The notes beneath the pieces are model-generated. The model did no database searches. It saw nothing but the letters and a program-made list of their open reading frames with translations, and was not told the DNA's origin. From positions 62,001-126,000 of the forward strand of contig CANNZV010000923.1 of NCBI GenBank assembly GCA_947561585.1: 64,000 nt of DNA, written 5' to 3'. This DNA comes from Caprella mutica (taxonomy: Eukaryota > Arthropoda > Malacostraca > Amphipoda > Caprellidae). A program made the translations under genes and the position numbers. Shown here piece by piece: positions 36,401 to 48,400 of the stretch; the stretch's first letter is position 1; each line of letters starts with the position of its first letter.

Positions 36401-39400
36401 CTTTATATTCGAACGATTTATTATTTATTTCTTAATAGTTTCACTAATTATTGTTTCTTGTAAAGTGTCCTATATATATTTTTTCGATAACAAACTAACT
36501 TACATGAACAATGTGACACACTTAAAAACAATTAATTAGTATTACCATACGCTATTTACTTATTAGATTTTATAATATAGGTTTTACTTTATTAACTTTG
36601 AAAATAAAGCAATTAAATATCCCCTCTAACAAGCTTATCCCTCTCACGATAAAAAGAGGGGGTTTATTTTCTCTCGCTAAAAATAGAAACAATATTTCAT
36701 GAGATTTGACAACCTAGAACTAAAAGATTCTGATAGTACCTAGAAATAGAGCTACAATAGTATAATAGGGTTAACTACTTAACTATTACTACAATAGTAA
36801 TAGTTAAATAACAAATAATAATAGTTATTTAATTCCTACCTATTAATTCTGCAAACCCGGGTTTGCAGAATTAATAGGTAGGAATGTCAGGGATACCAAT
36901 TAAAATTAAATAACTATTGCTACAGTAGCAATAGTGCTACAGTAGCAATAGTGCTACAGTAGCAATAGTGCTACAGTAGCAATAGTGCTACAGTAGCAAT
37001 AGTGCTACAGTAGCAATAGTGCTACAGTAGCAATAGTGCTACAGTAGCAATAGTGCTACAGTAGCAATAGTGCTACAGTAGCACTATTGCTACAGTAGCA
37101 CTATTGCTACAGTAGCACTATTGCTACAGTAGCACTTTTGCTACAGTAGCACTATTGCTACTGTAGCACTTTTGCTACAGTAGCACTATTGCTACAGTAG
37201 CAATATTGCTACAGTATAACCCTTATCTAACATGTTTCTTTCTTGGTAACTTAGGTATATTTTTTGGCAGAGTTCACTAGTTTTATTATCCCTATGGCGT
37301 TCTAATTTGAAGTCACTACGTAGTATTTTAATTCAATTAACTTATCAGTAGGGTTGTGACAATGCGCTTTATAAATCATAGATCTTAAGAATATCACAGA
37401 CGAAATGAAATGGTATCGAATACTATATACCGCTGGTGTAGAACCATTCAATACTCTTTAATTCTCTCCGTCTATAATATTCTCTATGATTTATAAAGCG
37501 TATTGTTACAACCATTTTATATATTGTATGTGTTCATATGCAGTAAAAGCATATGTCTAATGTATTAAATAGCCTGCATATCATATCAAATGCATTTTTT
37601 GTCACTCTATATACATCTGCATTGCAGTATTTTTTATATATCATTTCTATATGCAGTTTCAGTGCAAAGTTATTTGTGAAGCTATTGCGTAAATATGTTA
37701 CGTACTTTATTTACGCAATTGAATAGTGAGGGTTTTTATTAATAAGACTAGTGTACTCTCCCGTTAAAAATAACGGGTCATCATCAATACCAATTTATTA
37801 ATCGTTATTAGGTTACTTTTAATGAATTTGATTGAAATTAAATTTTCTGCATAGTCTAATTTATTTTATAGATAAATACATTTAAAAATTTAATAGAAAT
37901 ATGATATTTAAATATCAAGTCAATATATTCCCGTGCGTATCATAGTTACATTCTTCATGTTTAATACCCGTCGAGTAAAAGCGGACACCAAATAAATAAA
38001 TAAACACACGAAGGAAATTATTAGTATAGATTAAAGTTAAAGAAAAGTGCGATTAATTAATAGACAGTTTACTAATTTCCTATTTTCAAAAAAGAAACTT
38101 TAGTAATTGTACCCAGGCAAGAAGGATTTATTCCTGGGATATTGAGGGAATGTCCCAGGCAAGAAGGATTTATTCCTGGGATATTCCCTTAATATCCCAG
38201 GAATAAATCCTTTTTGCCTGGGAAATGTTCGTAGATATTTTAAAATTGGTCTGAGTACACGATGACAAATTTGTAAGATTTGAAAATGATAGAAAATTAG
38301 AAAACTGTGATTTGTGAAATGGATATTTTTAATTATGAATTAGTTACATTAAATTTGACCATGCAATTAATATTGAAATGGATAATGAATATTTAAATAC
38401 AAAAATTAATTATAAATTTAAAACAACTTATATATATGTTATCTAATAATTTATTGCTTTAAATTAAAAATAATCATAATTTTATTTATTATATTATTAT
38501 AAATAATATAATTTAACCAAAGAATACAACCGATTTATCGTACCGATAGACAATATCGGTAACTGTTTAGCGTAGCTGTTACTGCTATCGGTTCCAGTCG
38601 ATATAATTAACAGTTAATATAAGGGACACACCCACCACTTTACTCTGTTAAATAATTACTGTAATAACGCTATACTTAGAGGGATAATTAAATGAATTTT
38701 TAAAAGGGAGGTGACAAAGGTATAACACAAAAGGGAATTTAAAAAAGAACTAATAAGTATATTTAAAGAGATAATTGAAAGTATAATGCATAATTATATT
38801 TTAAAAAGGGATGATTTAAGGTATAAGGCGAAGGTAAATTAAAAAATATAATAAAAAGGATAGAAAAAAGTAATAAGTATGTTACTCCGGTAAAGTAAAA
38901 TACTATTACCTACCGATTGTTGGTTTTTTACGGTGATTATTTAATCGATGATTAAAAGATCATCTATCTACGACAATAAATGATTAGACCAAAATACAAT
39001 AGTAATTTATCATAAACTTAAAACACTTTAAGTCTTTCGTCGGACATACTCGACAAAAAATCCTGACGATAGTGTCTTTATTATGATATTTTACGATAAA
39101 ATACTATCAAAATTTACCGTAATCGACAATAATGGACGATCTGCCTATTGTAAAATTTCACTCTGACCAACTGTGTTTTGCAATATAATTATATATATTA
39201 CCAATATATTATATAGTATATAATAATAATTTAAAAGTAATTTAAAAAAATAAATGTTTTTTATTAAATTTCGGAACTTGAATTAAAAGTTTCATGCGTC
39301 TATTAATTGACATTTTACATTTCACCTAATTGCTCCCATTAAAATTAATAAATATATTGAGGTTCGCTAATTTTAATCAATATTACATTTTTATATACTG

Positions 39401-42400
39401 ATGAAAATAAAAAAAACCTGCGTCATTTTAGTTATTTTTCTGGCAGTGTTTGGCATCACTATTCTCTTTATTTATTTATAGGGCAAATAAAGCACGTGGG
39501 CAAGTACGTGAAGTATGCTATCTGCATGTTAGTGCAGATAGCATACTTCACACAAGAAATAATAAGTTAGAATGTGTTTTTAGGTAGGGTAAGTTACGAA
39601 TTATCGGTCAGTACTACATCTCCGGTCATATAAGAAAAAACAATATAATAATTGTTATTATTACACAGTGCTAATAATAACAATTTTTTTGTTATAACTG
39701 TGTAATAATAACAATTTTTATATAGTTTTTCTTATACGACCGAAGATGTAGTACTGACCAATAATTCGGAACCTACCCTAGTTAGCGTAATACGGTAAGT
39801 TACGAATTATCGGACAGTTCCACAATTTTGGTCATACAACAAGAAAAATTTATAAATGGTATCCATGATACCGGCAAGTATCATGGATACCAATTAGGAT
39901 AACTAGTTAAAATATTAAATTTTACTATTTTTTTTTATATAACGGAGAATAATGATTTATGTTCACTTTAACCAAGCATGCATATTAACCATGTTTCAGT
40001 GGCTGGAAAATTGTATGCCAATTTTTGAGCCAAAATTTCACTAAAATTCTGAGCCAAGCCAATTTGGCTCATTTTTTGAAGATTTCAAGCCAAAATTAAC
40101 ATGGATTATAGAAAATAATTCAAAATTTTAAGCCAATTAGACATATCTGAGTTTTGACAAATTGAAATGTAAGACAATTAATTGGCTATAACTGACATAC
40201 TCTGTAACATGGCGTACTAATTGTTTAGATATTACGAATCTATACCACGTACTATGTTATTTTTTTTCTAACATTATTGATTAATTTCTTTTAAATTTAA
40301 TGCATGATGTTATGATTAATTAAAAAAAGTATATATAAGGGATATACCGTTATAGAAATTATCGAATTGAAAAAAATACGGTAAATATATCTTATCTAAG
40401 TCATATATGTAATATATACAATGTAAAAAGAAAACATGACTTTTATTAAACTAAACTGTCAGTTGCATTCAAGTATGTTTATTTATTCAATGAACATTTA
40501 TTTGTTTAATTTAGTCATATAAAAGTAAATAAAAAATAACTAACTCATATAGCGTCAAACTTATCGTTTTCTCCATATTTATTCTATATAGGTACCTACT
40601 TGGCATATAAGTTGTATTTAAGTAGATTTATTACATTCAATTTATATTTTTTATTTATTTAACTCATTCAATTTAGCCATGATACCTACATATAAAAAAG
40701 TTAACTTCAATTCCTCCATATACCTTCTACCTAGGTAGATGATGACGTCACGCTCTACGCTGGTTATCATTTTCTCATTTTCTCTCGTAAAACCTGTCAA
40801 ATAAGTTGCGTTTTAGTAGAATTATTGATCCAATTTATAGTAAAATTTATTTAATTCAATCAATCTAGCCATATACAATATAACTAACTCTTCTATTGGC
40901 TTCCCGCCTAAGGTAGATTATGACGTCACGCTCTACATTGGTCATCATTTACTCACTTTTTCTATAATACCTGACATATAAGTTGCTTTTAAGTTGAATT
41001 ATTCTATAAAGTTTATACTATAATTTGTTTAATTCAATCAATCTACCTATGTTATAATATAAGTATATAACTAACTTTTCTATATACTTCCCACCTAAGG
41101 TAGATAATGACGTCACGCTCTACACTGGTCATCATTTTTTTTCTCTTTGGCACTCCCATATTTCGAGGCAAGCCACTCTGCATGAAATTAACAAACAAAT
41201 AAACGAACGCACGGTAATACACATCCGCGGGCATTAATTTGTAATTACTTTGAATTAAAAACAAAGGAAATGAACTGTTGTATGTGTTTTGTTTTTCAGT
41301 TATAATAACACAACTTTTCACGGAAGTGCTACTTGTATATATATGGAAGTCATTTAAACGTCTAAAAACAATTGTGAATAATATGCAATAATAAAGCCTA
41401 CATGTATTCTTTAACTGAATGTTTATTTTTAATGTACAAATAGAAGAGTTGTGATTGGTTGACCTTTACCTTGGACCCTAGTTAATGATTACGTCATAGT
41501 AAGTCTGTTCCGAGCTTTAGAAATTACTCGTGTATTATAATTGTATAGGTTTTCTTTTAAATGGCCAAAGTCAAGGATATGTCAACGTAATTTAATCAAT
41601 TACAACCATAGCATATAAATTGTTTAATGGAATAATTTAATGGAGCAATATTATTTTTATAATTGTGGTAAGGTATAACTTATAAAGATTTTCATGAAAT
41701 TATTCTCATATTCATTAAATTGAACTTGAAAAAAATGATTATGGATCGTGAATAAAAATGATGTGAAACTATATTAAAATAATTCGATAAAATATATTTT
41801 GTGTGATGCTCGTGGATTAAGAAAAGCTACTTCGTGATTACGAATTATTATACATGTAGGACATGGACATGCCACTCATGGATGGAAGAGGAAAATGAAG
41901 AGACGATAGTAAATAAAACTTACGAGTCTACCTACAAAAATTCTAAGAGGAAAATGAAGAGGTGATAGTAAATGAAGCCTACGATCGAGTCTACCTAACA
42001 CAAAAATCTAAGAGGAAAATGAAGAGGTGATAGTAAATGAAGCTTACCTACCTAACACAAAATTTAAAATAAGTAAAATTTAAATTCAACAATGATTTGT
42101 AAAGAAAAATTCTCGAATTAATATATTGATTAATTCTAGGTTAAACTACTGCTTTAATTTAGTATTCATAATTTATGGTTTAATTCAGGATGAAGAAAAT
42201 ATTTTAAATTTCAACAAGTATGTACATTTTTTAGATGTAAGAAAAATATAAAAAATCGCATAAATTTACTAATATTAAAAAGTGGGCGATTTATTTATTT
42301 TATACCAAAGTTTTTTCATAATGGATTGGTAACTAAATACATCCGTTGTTTATTCAGTTGTAATAGGTATAAGTACCTACACAGGTATAAGTACACAGGT

Positions 42401-45400
42401 GTGTTAGGACAAAACACAGTTCAATGACCTATATGTATTATATATAAAACCTATCTACGCCTAACTAAAATATGTTAAAATGGTTAGGGATGAATTGCGT
42501 ACTGTGCTGCGGTTAATTAACTTAATTTATTATAATTGTATTGTAATTAATACAACGTGTGTAATTTTGCAGCACTGGTTATCATTTTGTATCATATTTA
42601 TGTATAATAATTAAAGTAATGTAATTTTGTATCACTGGTTATCATTTTTGTACCAAATTTATGTATAATAATTAAAGTAATGTAATTTTGTATCACTGGT
42701 TATCATTTTTGTACCAAATTTATGTATAATAATTAAAGTAATGTAATTTTGTATCACTGGTTATCATTTTGTATCAAATTTATGTATATCAATTAAAGTA
42801 ATGATATGTTGTAGCACTTATTATCATTTTATATCAAATTTATGCATATAAATTAAAGTAATGTAATTTTGTATCACTGGTTATCATTTTGTATCAAATT
42901 TATGTATATTAATTAAAGTAATGTAATTTTTGTATCACTGGTTATCATTTTATATCAAATTTATGTATATTAATTAAAGTGATAATATTTTGTAGCACTG
43001 GTTATCATTTTTGTATTATATTTATGCATTGTAGTTAAAAGTAAGTACGTAATTTCGCAGCATGGTTATCATTGCTTATTTTCGGAAATGAAATGTTGTG
43101 TGTTCATTTAAGTATAATCGGTACCACGCAATAAAAAAAATAATGAAAAAGGGACAGTACGCAATAATATGATGTCACAAACGCCGACCCAGGAAGAAAG
43201 TTATGGTTGGTCCATGGAAGATTAAGAGAGGTCCCCTCTTAATCTTTGAAGCCCCCACGTACTATTACTTTCTCTTTAGGAAATTTTCAGAGATTAAATA
43301 AAATATATAAGTGACTAAGTAATAACATTTAATTAAAAATATGTTCAAAATTTAAAATACAGTTCGGGAGCCTAAATATAACGTCATAGTTAGGTTTATT
43401 GCCACTGTAACCTCATTGTTATTTTATACACAGCTGTTATAATGGAGTTGTGAAATATGAAATGTAGGTCATTTTGCTACCAAAATTACGTTTATGTAAT
43501 TTTCATTTGAATTTTCAAATTCTAGATTTTTAATATATATATTTTATCCAGTTTTCCATTTTAAATTTTATATAGCTAAATCATATGAAATTTTTTAGAT
43601 TTTAAAATTTTAATTTTTAGCGTGTTTATACTGTACAATAGCATTTTGTTTTTCTGTAAAATTTGAATACAATTTCATAATTACTAATACCATATTTATA
43701 TATTAAAAAAAAACTATATCAATATTAATTAATTCCCACCACTTACCATCTCCACTATAAATCAATGTGTATACATACAATATCCATTAACTATCTTTCG
43801 TATGCATCTATTTAATTAATTTTTCTCTACGTGTTATTACAGGACAGTTTGGTTTAGTACAATGACGCTATTGTATTGCCAATATAAATTAAAATAAATA
43901 AACTCTGTTGGTTTAACATTGACAAGATAAATAAATTAGACTGCATAGCATAACCAATGCATTTAACAGTCTACCCAGTGAGAAAGTTATGGTGGGGCCA
44001 TAGAAGATTGAGAGAGAAAGTTATGGTGGAGTCATAGAAGATTGAGAGAGAAAGTTATGGTGGGGCCATAGAAGATTGAGAGAGAAAGTTATGGTGGAGT
44101 CATAGAAGATTAAGAGAGAAAGTTATGGTGGGGTCATAGAAGATTGAGAGAGAGAGAGAGTTACAGTGGGGCCATAGAAGATTGAGAGAGAGAGAGTTAT
44201 GGTAGGGTTATAGAAGATTGAGAGAGTAAGTTATGGTGGGGTCATAGAAGATTGAGAGAGAGAGAGAAATTTATAGTGGGGCCATAGAAGATTGAGAGAG
44301 AGAGTTATGGTAGGGTTATAGAAGATTGAGAGAGTAAGTTATGGTGGGGTCATAGAAGATTGAGAGGGGGACTATTTAATCTTCAATAGCATAATTATAC
44401 CGGGAAATAATTATCATAAAATAAAAATTGAAATAAATGTCAATATTTTTCAGTGATAAAAAAAATACCAAGAAACTACTGATGAATAAATTTCTTATTT
44501 TTATTTCAAGTCATCGTTTTATTTCTCCTTGACCTTTCGTATTCAAATATTTCCTATAGCAATTAAAAGTTATTATAGTGAAATAAGCATGAATATAGTT
44601 TGGCTACTATTATATCTATTAACTATAAGTGTATCCCTTCCCTATTAACTATAAGTGTATCCCTTCCCTATTAACTATAAGTGTATCCCTTCCCTATTAC
44701 CTATAAGTGTATCCCTTCCCTATTGACTATAAGTGTATCCCTTCCCTATTGACTATAAGTGTATCCCTTCTCTATTAACTATAAGTGTACTCCTTCCCTA
44801 TTGACTATAAGTGTATCCCTATTGACTATAAGTGTATCCCTTCCCTATTGACTATAAGTGTATCCCTTCCCTATTAACTATAAGTGCATCCCTATTAACT
44901 ATAAGTGTATCCCTTCCCTATTAACTATAAGTGCATCCCTATTAACTATAAGTGTATCCCTTCCCTATTAACTATAAGTGCATCCCTATTAACTATAAAT
45001 ATAATAACTTAATTACCACAAACGCACGCTTCATTTTCCTCTTTACAGCTGGAGGACTGATTAAAAATGTCCTTGAAAAAAAAAATAGTATAAATAAAAA
45101 ATATATAGGAAACAAATGGAAACTACAAGTAATAAATACTATATTGCAATTGCAATAAAAATATAAATGAAATAGTAAACCAATTTAAAAATTAATAATA
45201 GATTCATAACATATATATATTTCATATATGAAAAATACAAGTTTCCAAAGTATTAAATTGATTGGTATTCTTTTAAAAATAAGCAAATAATTTGTATCGA
45301 AAAAAAATTGAAAACAGTAAGATCTTTGTAATAGATAAATAATAGCTAAATCCTAGTAACTGTATATAATTTATTAAATAGTATGAGTCACTACAAGCAA

Positions 45401-48400
45401 TATATACATGAGGAAGTGATTAACTGATGTCATTATGACGTCACGATAGTACGACTATACACATCTGGATAAAAAAAACGATATTTTTTATTTCAAAAGC
45501 CAAAACTTTCTGTTAAACTATCTCCTTCTATTTGTAGGTCAGAGTACGCTATTTCTTTATCATTCTCCATTTTTTAATTCATAGTTTTATAGTTATATCG
45601 TTAATTAATAGTTTTATCGGTAATTCTCACCAGGTGTTCTATCGTAGCTCTTCACGGCAGAAGAAGCAGCAGCGTCTCTTTTTCCAATGAGGAAGTTAAA
45701 GTATAAGTACTTGTGTGTCTCTTTCCTTATTTGGAACACAGGAACAGCGCTACCTACCTCTGACTACAGAGCCAACCATACAGATAGGTAAGTAATAGGC
45801 ATTGTTGATTTTTTTTATTTTTTTTTTTCAAAAACGAAAATTAAATTTTTCAATATTATTTTCCAAATGAAAAATGAGTTTTCTAATAGTTTTAATAAAA
45901 AAAATAACTACAGAATTGAAATCAAATAGTGATATCGAAAGTTTACTGAACACTTCAATGCATTCACTACAAACGAAGTAAATGTTAATCCATAATACTT
46001 TCTCACGATTAAAATCTCTGAAGCATTAACATATTATCTCATCAAAACTTTTACTTAACACGAAACTGTATACAATATTGGTTAATGGAATATCGAGGGA
46101 ATGTTAATGGAATATCGAGGGAATGTTAATGGAATATCGAGGGAATGTTAATGGAATATCGAGGGAATGTTAATGGAATATCGAGGGAATGTTAATGGAA
46201 TATCGAGGGAATGTTAATGGAATATCGAGGGAATGTTAATGGAATATCGAGGGAATGTTAATGGAATATCGAGGGAATGTTAATGGAATATCGAGGGAAT
46301 GTTAATGGAATATCGAAGGAATGTTGATGGAATATCGAGGGAATGTTGTTGTAATATCGAAGGAATGTTGATGGAATATCGAGGGAATGTTGATGGAATA
46401 TCAAAGGAATGTTGATGAAATATCAAGGGGATGTTGATGGAATATCGAAAGAATGTTGATGGAGTATCGAGGAAATGTTAATGGAATATCGAGGGAATGT
46501 TAATGGAATATCGAGGGAATGTTAATGGAATATCGAGGGAATGTTAATGGAATATCGAGGGAATGTTAATGGAATATCGAGGAAATGTTAATGGAATATC
46601 GAGGGAATGTTAATGGAATATCGAGGGAATGTTGTTGGAATTTCAAAGGAATGTTAGTGGAATATCGAGAGAATGTTAATGGAATATCGAGAGAATGTTG
46701 ATGGAATATCGAGGGAATGTTGATGGAATATCGAAGGAATGTTGATGGAATATCGAGGGAATGTTGATGGAATATCGAGGGAATGTTTGGTTGAATATCG
46801 AAGGAATGTTGATGGAATATCGAGGAAATGTGTTATGGAATATCGAGGGAAAGTTGATGGGATATCGAAAGAATGTTTTTTTTATCATCTTCTATCAACA
46901 AAACTGTAAGAAAACCCATTTTTCAGGAATTTAAAAGAAATATTTTGAATTATCATATTAATTTCAATTCTGTTATTTTTTTCAATTTTCTCTATTTGAA
47001 CTGTTGAAACCACAATTTTCATTTACTAAAAAATGTTTTGAATGTTTTTGCACATAAAAATGTTTCCCGATACCCCTATTTTATTTCAATACTGTTTATA
47101 TTTTTTAATTTTGGAAGGAATGTTGATGGAATATGGATGGAATTTTTATGGAATTTCGTGAAAATGTGTGATTAATATTATATATAAATATTCATATATT
47201 ATTCTCCCTTATATTAACTATATCTTCAAGCGGATACATCGCGATAATGGATGTTTTTCTGTGTCTTGTCAAACAGTTTCACATGGTTATCATATCAAGA
47301 TGAAACCGTGTAAAAACATGCAAAGGAAAACCACAATACAAACAATAAACTCAGTAGTGCCAATAAAGTGTGTGACGTCATCAAAGCAACACACTCCAGT
47401 ACCAATTTAGGGACTTATAACAACTGAATAGATCTATTACTGTTATAATAACTATAATGAGTTTCTATAGCTTTACTTTAATTAGGTTAATATTTTTATA
47501 TGTTTTGTTCCTTCAATGAATTTGTATCATTGTATTAAACTGTTGCTCTCGTGACGTCACGTACACCAAACACCTCCATTGTCTCTACTGCGTTTACTGT
47601 TAGAAAAACTTGTGAAAATATTCAACACAAGAAAAGGATATCGTAATTGCCTGGGTAGATAACGTGAATTAATTACGGATATTAGGTAATTATCTATATC
47701 TAATTCTGCTTGTTTTTCGTACATATAAGATAAATTACATCCCTATAATATAGTTTGTCCAATAAAGTATCTATAAAATATACTCCTTATTAATTATACA
47801 GTTGGACTTCATGATATTTATAGTTGGACATATAAAATAACTATAAATTATAGTTGGACCTCGTAATAATGTTGAACCCTTTAAAATTTAGTTGGATCGT
47901 ACGATATAGTTGGTTCTAGGAAAATTTGGTTTCAGAAAATTCGGGTTCGTTTTTTAATGATTATTTTATAGAACAGAAATAGAAAAAGTTGAAATTATGA
48001 ATACTAAATTTCGTTCTTGTTACTTATATAAAAAATTATATTGGGGGGCGTGTCGCCCCCAAACCCCCCCGCCAGGTCATTAAACAATAATGAAGTGTGC
48101 AGTACGACAAACTAGCGGAACGGCCTTTTATGCTGAGAGGCCATTTATAATTCTGAGACCGAAATTTCCACCCACTTTCTTTAAAATATAGTATGTACCC
48201 TACGATAAAGTTGCACCTATAAAATAGTTAGACCCATAAAATACAGCTGCACCTATAAAATAACTGGACCTTACACTATAGTTGGACCCTATAAATTAGA
48301 GTTGGACCCACCTCTCTCAGACTGTGGTCCGTGTTGGCGTAAGTGGCAAGGTAATGGTGCTGGTCCACACAACAGAGAACCCGCCAGGTTACGGTCCTGT

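Noticed and set aside
41052..41321. 89-aa minus-strand ORF as a candidate missing pseudokinase exon
   Set aside because: It overlaps the 180-bp CRE repeat and lacks fitting splice sites and kinase-like sequence.
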